A stretch of DNA of 64,000 nt. Origin: Mycobacterium sp. 852002-51057_SCH5723018. Lineage in GTDB: Bacteria; Actinomycetota; Actinomycetes; Mycobacteriales; Mycobacteriaceae. Positions within the stretch are counted from its first letter, which is position 1; each line of letters starts with the position of its first letter. Position numbers and translations under genes: made by a program. This document shows, piece after piece, positions 10,803-18,525 of the stretch. The stretch lies in NCBI RefSeq assembly GCF_001667035.1, contig NZ_LZIR01000022.1:1-64000 (forward strand), read 5' to 3'. Below the pieces are notes generated by a model. That model was not told the DNA's origin. It searched no databases and was given only the letters and a program-made list of their open reading frames with translations.

Positions 10803-11645
10803 ATGCCCGAAAGCCATTCGGCCGCAGACGCCCTGCGTCATTGGACGTCGGTCGCTCCGGCCTGGGAAAGCTATCGGGACCGCCTCTTCTCCGACGTGCG
10901 ATCGGTGTCGGACCGGCTGGTCGAGCACGTCGATCCGCAGCCCGGCCACACCGTTTTGGAGCTGACGGCCGGCCCCGGCGAAACCGGCTTCCTCGCCGCC
11001 GCCCGCCTCGGCCCGACCGGCCGCCTCATCTGCAGTGACTTCGCGCCCGCCATGGTCGCGGCGGCAAGTCGCGGCGCCGCCGAGCGGGGCCTGGCCAACG
11101 TCGAGTGCCGCGTCCTGGACGCACGGCAGATCGACCTGCCCGACGGCAGCGTGGACGGGGTGCTTTCGCGGTTCGGGCTGATGCTGGTGCCCGAGCAGGA
11201 CCGGGCGATGGCGGAGATCCGGCGGGTGCTGCGGCCGGGCGCCCGGTGCGCCTACGCGACATGGGGACCGCCGGACCGCAACCCGTGGATCTTTCACATC
11301 GTGGCGGCGCTGCTGCAAAACGGCGTCGCGCCACCCGGGGACCCCTTCGCTCCGGGAGGCTTGTTCTCGCTGTCCACATCCGAACGCAACCACGCCCTCG
11401 CCGCCGCCGGCGGCTTCGAAGAAGTCACCGTCGAAGAGCTCACCGGCGTCATGCGCTTCGACGACCTGGACGACTACTGGACGTACGTCACTGCGGTCGC
11501 AGGGCCGGTGGCCGAACTGGTCGGGTCACTGCCGGCCGGGCAGATCGACGCCGTCCGCGCGACGCTTGCCCCGTCGGTGGCGCCGTACGAGCGCGGCGGC
11601 GCGCTCGAACTTCCCTGGCAGGCCGTGGTCACCAGCCTCTCCTGA
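10803..11645 (+). CDS. SAM-dependent class I methyltransferase
   Basis: A 280-residue protein with a class I methyltransferase core at about residues 35-160. Motif I is LELTAGPGETGFLAA (51-65), motif II ICSDFAPAMV, and the loop VLDARQIDLPDGSVDGVLSRFGLM matches the UbiE/Methyltransf_11 type. The acceptor cannot be told. It stands between the divergent aldehyde dehydrogenase and the prolyl oligopeptidase gene, whose start follows after 26 bases, so these two may be co-transcribed. I do not recall it at this position in Mtb, so it may be an accessory gene. Confidence 0.85.
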   Translation: MPESHSAADALRHWTSVAPAWESYRDRLFSDVRSVSDRLVEHVDPQPGHTVLELTAGPGETGFLAAARLGPTGRLICSDFAPAMVAAASRGAAERGLANVECRVLDARQIDLPDGSVDGVLSRFGLMLVPEQDRAMAEIRRVLRPGARCAYATWGPPDRNPWIFHIVAALLQNGVAPPGDPFAPGGLFSLSTSERNHALAAAGGFEEVTVEELTGVMRFDDLDDYWTYVTAVAGPVAELVGSLPAGQIDAVRATLAPSVAPYERGGALELPWQAVVTSLS

Positions 11646-11671
11646 CGGTCCGCTTCGGCGTACACGACACA

Positions 11672-13675
11672 ATGGCGGTCGTGACTGACGACCCCTACCT
11701 GTGGCTCGAGGACATCGCGGGCGACGAAGCGCTCGACTGGGTGCGCGCGCGCAACGAACCGACGCTGGCGGAATTCCGCGACCCGCAGTTCGACCGCATG
11801 CGCGCCGAGGCGCTCGAGGTGCTCGATACCGACGCCCGGATTCCGTACGTGGTGCGCCGCGGGGAGTACCTCTACAACTTCTGGCGCGACGCCGCCAACC
11901 CGCGCGGGCTGTGGCGGCGCACCACGCTGGACAGCTACCGCACCGACGCACCGGAGTGGGACGTGCTGATCGACATAGATGAACTAGGGCGAGCCGACGA
12001 TCAGAAATGGGTATGGGCGGGCGCGGGCGTCATCGAGCCCGACCACACCCGGGCGCTGATCGGGCTGTCGCGTGGCGGCTCGGACGCCTCGATCGTCCGC
12101 GAATTCGACATGCTGACACGCGAATTCGTCGCCGGCGGGTTCGAGCTGCCGGAGGCCAAGTCACAGATCGCCTGGGCCGACCCTGACACCGTCCTGGTCG
12201 GCACCGACTTCGGCGCCGACTCGCTGACCGAATCCGGCTATCCGAGAGTGGTCAAACGTTGGCGACGGGGCACGCCGCTGACCGACGCGGAAACGGTCTT
12301 CGAAGGCGCTCGTTCGGATGTCCGCGTGTCGGCCTCGGTGGATCGCACGCCCGGCTTCGAGCGCACCGTGCTCGGGCGGGCCCTGGACTTCTGGAACGAC
12401 GAGCTTTACGAACTGCGCGGTCCGGAGCTGATTCGCATCGACGCGCCCACCGATGCGAGCGTCTCGATACACCGCGAGTGGATCCTGATCGAGCTGCGCT
12501 CCGACTGGTACTTCCGCGACGCCATCTACGCCGCGGGCTCGCTGCTGGCGGCCGACTACGACGAATTCCTCGCCGGCACAGCGCAATTGCGGGTGGTGTT
12601 CGAGCCCGACGAACACACCGCGCTGAATCACTACGCGTGGACCAAAGACCGCCTGCTGATGGTCACGCTGGCCGATGTGGAGAGCCGCGTCGAGATCGCC
12701 ACCCCGGGCGTCTGGGAGCTGGAACCGGTCGGGGGCATCCCGCCGGCGACCAACACCGTCGTCGTCGCCGCCGACGACACCGGCGACGAATTCTTCCTGG
12801 ATTCCAGCGGATTCGCCACGCCGTCGAGGCTGATGCGCGGCGCCGGCAACGGCCCACTGGACCCGATCAAGTCGGCCCCGGCGTTCTTCGACGGCGAAAA
12901 CATCAGCGTGGCACAACATTTCGCGACATCCGCCGACGGCACCGCAATCCCGTACTTCGTCGTGCGCCCGCGCGGGGCGACCGGACCCACGCTGCTGAGT
13001 GGTTATGGCGGGTTCGAGGTGTCGCGCACCCCCGGGTACGACGGCGTGTTGGGCCGGCTGTGGCTGGCCCGCGGGGGCACCTACGCGGTGGCCAACATCC
13101 GCGGCGGCGGCGAATACGGTCCGGGCTGGCACACGCAGGCGATGCGCGAGCGCCGGCACAAGGTGGCCGAGGACTTCGCCGCGGTGGCCACGGATTTGGT
13201 GGACCGGAAAATCACGACGGTCGCGCAACTGGCGGCGCGCGGGGGCAGCAACGGCGGGCTGCTGATGGGCATCATGCTCACCCAGTACCCCGAGAAGTTC
13301 GGCGCGCTGGTGTGCGACGTGCCGCTGCTGGACATGAAGCGCTACCACCTGCTGCTGGCCGGCGCCTCGTGGATGGCCGAGTACGGCGACCCGGACGAAC
13401 CCGCTGACTGGGCGTTCATCTCCGAATACTCGCCCTACCAAAACATTTCGGCCGAACGCCGCTACCCGCCGGTGCTGATGACCACGTCCACCCGCGACGA
13501 CCGCGTCCATCCGGGCCACGCCCGCAAGATGACGGCGGCCCTGCAGGCCGCGGGGCACCGGGTCTGGTATTACGAAAACATCGAGGGCGGCCACGCCGGC
13601 GCGGCCGACAACGAGCAAGTGGCCTTCAAGTCGGCGCTCACCTACTCGTTCCTGTGGCGGACGCTGGGCGGTTGA
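11672..13675 (+). CDS. Prolyl oligopeptidase family serine peptidase (Rv0457c-like)
   Basis: A 667-residue S9A prolyl oligopeptidase: an N-terminal beta-propeller (about residues 60-380) capping a C-terminal alpha/beta hydrolase. The nucleophile lies in ARGGSNGGLL (about 525-534), the acid in TSTRDDRVHPGH, and the His in EGGHAGAAD near 640. Such enzymes cut small peptides after proline in the cytoplasm. The start ATG at 11672 (MAVVTDDPYLWLEDIAG) fits the family's N-terminus and the Mtb length; the frame is open much further upstream inside the methyltransferase gene but without homology. Confidence 0.93.
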   Translation: MAVVTDDPYLWLEDIAGDEALDWVRARNEPTLAEFRDPQFDRMRAEALEVLDTDARIPYVVRRGEYLYNFWRDAANPRGLWRRTTLDSYRTDAPEWDVLIDIDELGRADDQKWVWAGAGVIEPDHTRALIGLSRGGSDASIVREFDMLTREFVAGGFELPEAKSQIAWADPDTVLVGTDFGADSLTESGYPRVVKRWRRGTPLTDAETVFEGARSDVRVSASVDRTPGFERTVLGRALDFWNDELYELRGPELIRIDAPTDASVSIHREWILIELRSDWYFRDAIYAAGSLLAADYDEFLAGTAQLRVVFEPDEHTALNHYAWTKDRLLMVTLADVESRVEIATPGVWELEPVGGIPPATNTVVVAADDTGDEFFLDSSGFATPSRLMRGAGNGPLDPIKSAPAFFDGENISVAQHFATSADGTAIPYFVVRPRGATGPTLLSGYGGFEVSRTPGYDGVLGRLWLARGGTYAVANIRGGGEYGPGWHTQAMRERRHKVAEDFAAVATDLVDRKITTVAQLAARGGSNGGLLMGIMLTQYPEKFGALVCDVPLLDMKRYHLLLAGASWMAEYGDPDEPADWAFISEYSPYQNISAERRYPPVLMTTSTRDDRVHPGHARKMTAALQAAGHRVWYYENIEGGHAGAADNEQVAFKSALTYSFLWRTLGG

Positions 13676-13751
13676 GCAGCGGGCGTCGTGCCGGGTCGAG
13701 CCGTTAAGCTCGATGGTGATGTAGCGGATGTTGTCGAGGAAGGCATGGATC

Positions 13752-13994
13752 ATGCGCGCACTGAGGTTCGTCGGCTTGGCGACATTGACGGCGGTCGCCC
13801 CAATCGCGGTCCTGCTCGGAAGTAGCCCGGCGCATGCCGATACCGACCTCGGCAAAACATGTTCGCCGGAAGGCGCCAAAGTATGGGGGAACCCGGGCCC
13901 GATCTACTGCGCGCGCCAGGCGGATGGGCAACTGCAATGGGTCTCCATTCCCGTTTCAGACATGTGCGTGGCGTTCTGCGTGAATCACCCCTAG
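13752..13994 (+). CDS. Small secreted protein with four cysteines
   Basis: An 80-residue protein starting MRALRFVGLATL, preceded by GAGGAAGG at a good distance; an alternative in-frame ATG lies 24 bases upstream. A Sec signal peptide ends at about residue 30 (SSPAHA), giving a roughly 50-residue mature domain DTDLGKTC... with four Cys (likely two disulfides) and no recognisable family. The 3' end overlaps the convergent proline-rich gene by three bases. From recall, Mtb has a mazEF pair in this interval, so the locus differs. Function unknown. Confidence 0.75.
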   Translation: MRALRFVGLATLTAVAPIAVLLGSSPAHADTDLGKTCSPEGAKVWGNPGPIYCARQADGQLQWVSIPVSDMCVAFCVNHP

Positions 13995-15298
13995 GGGCCG
14001 GCGGTCGGATCAGCGCCCCGTTTCCGCCGATTGATCATCCAGACGCCAAGGCTCACCGCTAACGCGAGCCCCCCGTAGCTCAGCGCCGAGGGCCACCAGG
14101 GTTCGGCGGATTCGGTGGGCTCCTTGAGAGCGGCGAGGGCCACCAAGTAGCTGCCATTGTCGGTTGGCCCGGCACCCGGCAGCGACTGGGTCCTGGTGAC
14201 CCTGATCTGGGCGGGGCTGCTTGGATCGTTCACCTGACCCCAGGCCAAGGTGGAGTCGTCGAGCAGGAAGCTGTCCTGGCTGCCCGCGGGTTGGCTGTCG
14301 TCGTGGCCCAGCACCTGCACTTGACCGATTCCGACGGTCTGGTTGACAGCGGCGACGTAGGCGGCGACGTCTGGGTACACCTCCGGGGGCGCGGGCGGGG
14401 TGTAGTTCGGCGGCGGCGGGCCGTCCGAACCCGCCGGCGGTATCGAGGCCCCGCCGTAGAAGCTGCCCGACGCCACATGGCTGTAGCCGACGGCGGTGAA
14501 CGGGAACAGCCCAACGGTCGCGACGTCGAGCACGATCCGGCCACCGGCCGGCACGAACGCCTCCCGATAGGCGCCGCCGTAGAAGTAGCGGAAGGTCATC
14601 GCCTCACTGAGCGGGTTGTACAGGGTCGGGCGGTGGTTGTCGTCGTAGTCGATGTAGTCCCAATGTCGGGGGCGCACCAGTTGCTGGTTGTCGGCCTTTA
14701 CCAGGTCAACGTTGCCGCTATGGGTGTCGACGGCATTCTGCACCTGGTGCTTGAAGTCGTACACCCGGCTGGGCGGCTCCAGCGGGCTGGCGGGATTGAT
14801 CCGCGTCGCAGGCGCGGCCCTGGCCTCCGCGACCGCCTGCGGTGGCGCATCCAGACCCTTCGGCGGTGCCACGATCGAAGCGTTTCTTGGCACCCCGGCC
14901 ACCCGATTGAGCTTCGGGGTCTGGACCGGAATCACGCTCGGGGGAGGGGGATTCGGCGGAACAACCTGTGGCGGATGCACCGGCGGCGCGGGCTGTAGCG
15001 GAGCCGGCTCCGGAGCCTCCGGAGACCACACCGGCACCCTGCTCGGGGGCGGCGGGGCGGGGCGGGGCGGCGCGGCGCTGTAGCACACGTTCGAAGTGTG
15101 ATACGCCTCCACGTAAACCAGACAGTTCTGGCAGGACTCGGGGTTTGCCCCAGCGCCGGCACATGGAGCCGCTTGCGCCACACCGGGTGTGGTGGCTACC
15201 ACCGAGAACGAGGCGAGCGCTATCGCGGCTACCGCCGTCGCAATAACCGCGCCCATTCGCTCGAACGCCGCCCCGCCCACTGGCAGACCTTCCCACAT
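13991..15298 (-). CDS. Exported proline-rich protein with C-terminal membrane anchor
   Basis: About 435 residues. An N-terminal hydrophobic export signal ends near PGVAQAAP; four Cys follow in a short segment (CAGAGANPESCQNC...C); then a long Pro-rich linker (about residues 77-125) rich in PPPP and PAPP runs. A folded region begins near DFKHQVQNAVDTHSG. Near the end a transmembrane helix (about 405-423) is followed by basic NRRKRG, so both ends may touch the membrane with the bulk outside. The start could instead be the ATG at 15256, which gives a tidier signal peptide. No family was recognised; the layout suggests a cell-wall-spanning surface protein (inference). Confidence 0.75.
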   Translation of the reverse strand: MWEGLPVGGAAFERMGAVIATAVAAIALASFSVVATTPGVAQAAPCAGAGANPESCQNCLVYVEAYHTSNVCYSAAPPRPAPPPPSRVPVWSPEAPEPAPLQPAPPVHPPQVVPPNPPPPSVIPVQTPKLNRVAGVPRNASIVAPPKGLDAPPQAVAEARAAPATRINPASPLEPPSRVYDFKHQVQNAVDTHSGNVDLVKADNQQLVRPRHWDYIDYDDNHRPTLYNPLSEAMTFRYFYGGAYREAFVPAGGRIVLDVATVGLFPFTAVGYSHVASGSFYGGASIPPAGSDGPPPPNYTPPAPPEVYPDVAAYVAAVNQTVGIGQVQVLGHDDSQPAGSQDSFLLDDSTLAWGQVNDPSSPAQIRVTRTQSLPGAGPTDNGSYLVALAALKEPTESAEPWWPSALSYGGLALAVSLGVWMINRRKRGADPTAGP

Positions 15299-15342
15299 CC
15301 CATCTGGTTAGAAATGCTAGCGAGCCTTACGTTGACCGGCCA

Positions 15343-15358
15343 TAAGATCGTCGACGTG
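15343..15358 (+). promoter_or_regulatory. Putative leaderless promoter before the 15356 membrane gene
   Basis: TAAGAT (15343-15348) ends seven bases before a GTG codon at 15356. This supports that GTG, rather than the ATG at 15314, as the start of the gene. Confidence 0.45.
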
Positions 15359-15667
15359 TCAGCGACCGAACGTATCGAACTCACCTTGCTGGCGACCGGA
15401 TTGATCTTCATCGTGGCCGGGGCGGCGCAGGCACGCTACCGCTTCATCCGCGAGCGCCGGCCGGGACGGCGTTTCTATTGGGCCACCTCGATCATCGGCA
15501 TCGTCTGCTTTGCGCTGGGGACGGGCAGGATCTGGCCCAACGGGATCCTCGCGGCCGCGATCTTCTCGGCCGTCGTCGTCTTTTCGGCCTACCTGACGAC
15601 GCCCTATCTCAAAATCGGCGAACGAATTTATGCGTCATCGCCGGAAAACCGTCTCCCCGACCCCTAG
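15356..15667 (+). CDS. Small three-TM membrane protein
   Basis: A 103-residue membrane protein starting MSATERIELTLL. Hydrophobic segments lie at about residues 7-26, 42-60 and 64-82, with a basic loop RYRFIRERRPGRRFYW between the first two. The GTG start is preferred because TAAGAT sits seven bases before it; an ATG 42 bases upstream is also in frame. It ends six bases before echA2 and is probably co-transcribed with it. No known family; function unknown. Confidence 0.65.
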   Translation: MSATERIELTLLATGLIFIVAGAAQARYRFIRERRPGRRFYWATSIIGIVCFALGTGRIWPNGILAAAIFSAVVVFSAYLTTPYLKIGERIYASSPENRLPDP

Positions 15668-15673
15668 GAAGCC

Positions 15674-16582
15674 ATGCCCGCCTTCGACACCCTGCTGTAC
15701 ACGACGGCCGGCCCGGTCGCCACGATCACACTGAACCGCCCCGAGCACCTCAACACCATCGTTCCGCCCATGCCCGACGAGATCGAGGCCGCCATCGGGC
15801 TGGCCGAGCGAGACCACGACATCAAGGTCATCGTCCTGCGCGGCGCCGGCCGCGCCTTCTCCGGCGGCTACGACTTCGGCGGCGGCTTCCAGCAGTGGGG
15901 CGAGGCGATGATGACCGACGGCCGGTGGGACCCCGGCAAGGATTTTGCGATGGTCAGCGCGCGCGAGACGGGCCCAACCCAGAAGTTCATGGCGATCTGG
16001 CGGGCCTCCAAGCCCGTCATCGCCCAGGTGCACGGCTGGTGCGTCGGCGGGGCCAGCGACTACGCGCTGTGCGCCGACCTTGTCATCGCCAGCGAGGACG
16101 CCGTGATCGGCACCCCCTACAGCCGGATGTGGGGCGCGTACCTGACCGGCATGTGGCTCTATCGCCTGAGCCTGGCCAGGGTCAAGTGGCACTCCCTGAC
16201 CGGCCGGCCGCTGAGCGGCGCCCAGGCCGCCGAGGTCGAGCTGATCAACGAGGCGGTCCCCTTCGAGCGGCTGGAAGCGCGGGTCGCCGAAGTCGCCGCC
16301 GAGCTGGCCCGGATCCCGCTGTCGCAGCTGCGGGCGCAGAAGCTGATCGTCAATCAGGCCTACGAGAACATGGGCCTGGCGTCCACGCAGATGCTCGGCG
16401 GCATCCTCGACGGCCTGATGCGCAACACCCCCGAAGCGCTGGACTTCATCAACACCGCCCAGGCCCAGGGCGTGCGCGCGGCGGTCGAGCGCCGCGACGG
16501 TCCGTTCGGAGACTATAGCCAGGCCCCGCCGGAACTGCGGCCGGATCCCAGCCACGTCATCGTGCCTGATGGCAATGGATAG
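15674..16582 (+). CDS. echA2: Enoyl-CoA hydratase/isomerase family protein EchA2
   Basis: A 302-residue crotonase-fold protein. The oxyanion-hole segments are [12 protein letters not shown] (about residues 55-66) and [13 protein letters not shown] (about 118-130). The usual catalytic Glu pair of enoyl-CoA hydratases is not obvious in [14 protein letters not shown], so the exact reaction (hydration, isomerisation or another crotonase reaction) is uncertain. Sequence and position correspond to EchA2 (Rv0456c) of Mtb. Confidence 0.88.
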   Translation: MPAFDTLLYTTAGPVATITLNRPEHLNTIVPPMPDEIEAAIGLAERDHDIKVIVLRGAGRAFSGGYDFGGGFQQWGEAMMTDGRWDPGKDFAMVSARETGPTQKFMAIWRASKPVIAQVHGWCVGGASDYALCADLVIASEDAVIGTPYSRMWGAYLTGMWLYRLSLARVKWHSLTGRPLSGAQAAEVELINEAVPFERLEARVAEVAAELARIPLSQLRAQKLIVNQAYENMGLASTQMLGGILDGLMRNTPEALDFINTAQAQGVRAAVERRDGPFGDYSQAPPELRPDPSHVIVPDGNG

Positions 16583-16635
16583 TGAGATGGCCTACGCATG
16601 TGCGCCCTAGCCTCAGAAGTGTTACGGTGAAAGTT

Positions 16636-17094
16636 ATGTCTCGGCTGAGTTCCGGCCTGCGTGCAGGCGTCGTTTTCATCGCATTCTTGATCACCTTGAG
16701 CTTCGCCGCTGCGACCTTCCCCAAGACCGCCGCGGCCGATTCCACAGAAGATTTCCCCGTGCCCCGCAGGCAGATCGCGACCACCTGCGACGCCGAGCAG
16801 TATCTGGCGGCCGTCAGGGATACCAGCCCGGTGTACTACCAGCGGTACATGATCGACTTCAACAACCACCCGAACGTCCAGCAGGCAACCATCGACAAAG
16901 CCCACTGGTTCTACTCGCTGTCACCGGCGGAGCGCAGGGACTATTCCGAAAACTTCTACAATGGCGATCCGCTGACGTTCGCCTGGGTCAACCACATGAA
17001 GATCTTCTTCAACAACAAGGGTGTCGTCGCCAAGGCGACCGACGTGTGCAACCAATACCCGCCCGGCGACATGTCCGTGTGGAACTGGTCGTAG
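16636..17094 (+). CDS. Exported Rv0455c-like protein required for siderophore secretion
   Basis: A 152-residue exported protein. The signal peptide (about residues 1-34) is [11 protein letters not shown] plus a hydrophobic core ending in TAAA-DSTED. The mature part is near identical to recalled Mtb Rv0455c: [22 protein letters not shown], a second Cys in VCNQYPPGD, and an end in MSVWNWS. The two Cys probably form the disulfide known in that family. Rv0455c is a periplasmic protein reported to be needed for mycobactin/carboxymycobactin export with MmpS4/MmpL4. Those genes lie 1 kb downstream on the same strand, so linkage is retained. The start at 16636 follows Mtb; an ATG at 16582 is unlikely. 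Confidence 0.9.
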   Translation: MSRLSSGLRAGVVFIAFLITLSFAAATFPKTAAADSTEDFPVPRRQIATTCDAEQYLAAVRDTSPVYYQRYMIDFNNHPNVQQATIDKAHWFYSLSPAERRDYSENFYNGDPLTFAWVNHMKIFFNNKGVVAKATDVCNQYPPGDMSVWNWS

Positions 17095-17357
17095 CGGATT
17101 GACCCTGGCCTTTATTGGCCCGCGAGCTTAAGATCTGCCTTTGTCGGGTATCGCTTTTCATCGCTCTACGGGACAAATCAATATGGCTGACTGGTTATTC
17201 GGCGCATAGTCCCCGGCGACCCGCCCCGGAAATCTTGCTCGTAACAGTAGTCCGCTCAGCCACTGCTTAACCAGGACTCACATCATGCACATGACCGCAA
17301 TCCATACTGGGACGACGGACGGTTCGTGCCGGAATGATGCGGCGCAGTGAGGACGCG

Positions 17358-17702
17358 ATGAGCACCGTGGACCCCCAGTCGGCCAGCCCAATTCCCGACG
17401 CGCTTGCGGCGCTGGATTGGCACGAAATGACGTGCCAATCCGAAACCGGCTGTACCAACCCGGCGACGCACATCGTGTACCGGCATGCCGTGGACGAATG
17501 CAACCGCCCCAACCTCGACCCGTCCGGAAACGTCGTCGACGTTCTGTGCATCCGCTGCGTGCGCCGGCTCAAGGCCGACGTCCTGCAACAGGTGGACCGG
17601 ATCAGCCGGTGCCCCGGCGGCTACTGCCTGACCTGCGGGGCCCCGGTGGACAAGCTGAGCGACATCATGCGCAGGGTCGTGCAGCTTCGCATCTACGCCT
17701 GA
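17358..17702 (+). CDS. Cysteine-rich putative zinc-binding protein
   Basis: A 114-residue soluble protein starting MSTVDPQSASPIPDAL; a GAGGA ribosome-binding site stands seven bases before this ATG. Eight Cys occur, several as close pairs: CQSETGC...H, LCIRCVRRL and CPGGYCLTCGAP, a pattern typical of zinc-binding knuckles. No enzyme motif or signal peptide is seen. It lies between the Rv0455c-like gene and mmpS4, which may hint at a role with iron or metal homeostasis, but that is only location. I do not recognise the family. Confidence 0.7.
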   Translation: MSTVDPQSASPIPDALAALDWHEMTCQSETGCTNPATHIVYRHAVDECNRPNLDPSGNVVDVLCIRCVRRLKADVLQQVDRISRCPGGYCLTCGAPVDKLSDIMRRVVQLRIYA

Positions 17703-17716
17703 CGGCGCCTTCTCGA

Positions 17717-17899
17717 TCAGTAATGCGGTGAGCTCACCGGGAACCGGTCGGTGTTGGCCGACTCGGGACCCTCGTGCGACAGCAGGGCGCGCACTGCCGG
17801 ACGCGGTCCGTAGGGCCGAAACATCTGGCTGGCCGTGCGCACCATCATGCGATTTGCATAACGCACGCCGTGTGATTTGTCGGGGGTCACAGAACACAT
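17717..17899 (-). CDS. Possible small protein (hypothetical)
   Basis: A 60-codon frame starting MCSVTPDKSHGVRYANRM and ending DRFPVSSPHY. Codon third positions in its second half are strongly G/C, as in real genes here. It has no signal peptide or membrane segment, and I recognise no family. It diverges from mmpS4 across the palindrome at 17909-17935. It could be a real small protein or a gene remnant. Confidence 0.3.
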   Translation of the reverse strand: MCSVTPDKSHGVRYANRMMVRTASQMFRPYGPRPAVRALLSHEGPESANTDRFPVSSPHY

Positions 17900-17908
17900 A
17901 CGTTTTCG

Positions 17909-17935
17909 GTGTTACGCACGTGATATGCGTTACAC
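17909..17935. promoter_or_regulatory. 27-bp palindrome, likely repressor operator
   Basis: GTGTTACGCA, seven bases CGTGATA, then TGCGTTACAC: ten-base arms with one mismatched pair. A related AACGCAC stretch occurs near 17863. The size and symmetry fit a TetR-type or similar dimer operator controlling mmpS4-mmpL4 or the small minus-strand frame. The cognate regulator is not next to it. Confidence 0.6.
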
Positions 17936-17997
17936 TCCAGGTCGCGAGGGGAAGGAGTCCAACGGTCCGGCCGGGTGGCGAGCCAGCCGTGATTTAC

Positions 17998-18016
17998 TTA
18001 GGTAAGCCTTGGCTGC
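17998..18016. promoter_or_regulatory. Candidate IdeR iron box upstream of mmpS4
   Basis: TTAGGTAAGCCTTGGCTGC matches the DtxR/IdeR consensus TTAGGTTAGCCTAACCTAA at 13 of 19 positions, with an intact left half. It lies about 90 bases upstream of mmpS4. In Mtb, mmpS4-mmpL4 is induced by iron starvation under IdeR, so this is a plausible operator, but the right half is poor. Confidence 0.45.
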
Positions 18017-18102
18017 GCTAACGATCGGGCGGCGCCGCGATTCAGCGGACCGTCCGCCCGCAGCAGGTGCCGAACCGGTGAAAGGGATTCCAAATTTTCA
18101 AG

Positions 18103-18525
18103 GTGCTGTCCCGAACCTGGATTCCACTCGTCATCGTGGCGGTGGTGGTGGTCGGTGGCTTCATCGTGTACCGGGTGCACGGCTACTTCGGCTCGGAAAA
18201 GCGCGAGTCGTATGCCGACAGCAACCTGCAAAACCCCAAGCCGTTCAACCCCAAACGCATCGTGTACGAGGTCTTCGGGCCGCCCGGAACCGTCGCGGAC
18301 ATCAGCTATTTCGACGTCAACGCCGACCCCCAACGCATCGACGGGGCGCCGCTGCCGTGGACGCTGCGCATCACCACCGACAAGGCGGCGATGATGGGAA
18401 ACCTCACGGCGCGGGGCAGTAGCGACAGCATCGGCTGCCGCATCACGGTGGACGACGTGGTCAAGGCCGAGCGAATTTCCAACGAGGTCCACGCGTATAC
18501 GTACTGTCTGGTGAAGTCGGCGTGA
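18103..18525 (+). CDS. mmpS4: MmpS4, membrane partner of the siderophore exporter
   Basis: A 140-residue MmpS protein: one N-terminal transmembrane helix (residues 6-25) and a periplasmic domain with two Cys (GCRITVDD and YTYCLVKSA) that probably form a disulfide. The sequence is close to recalled Mtb MmpS4 (140 residues, ending YCLVKSA). It works with MmpL4 to export mycobactin and carboxymycobactin. The start is GTG at 18103; an in-frame GTG 24 bases upstream would add eight residues not seen in Mtb. Its stop overlaps the mmpL4 start by four bases (GTGA), so the pair is translationally coupled. Confidence 0.93.
   Translation: MLSRTWIPLVIVAVVVVGGFIVYRVHGYFGSEKRESYADSNLQNPKPFNPKRIVYEVFGPPGTVADISYFDVNADPQRIDGAPLPWTLRITTDKAAMMGNLTARGSSDSIGCRITVDDVVKAERISNEVHAYTYCLVKSA

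Larger units (their letters stand above)
17703..18102. other. 400-bp gene-poor, relatively AT-rich region before mmpS4
   Basis: No clear plus-strand gene is present. It holds a possible 60-codon minus-strand frame (17717-17899), a 27-bp palindrome (17909-17935), a candidate iron box (17998-18016) and the mmpS4 leader. From recall, Mtb carries a TetR gene and a PPE gene in this interval, so this is a point of divergence. Confidence 0.6.
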
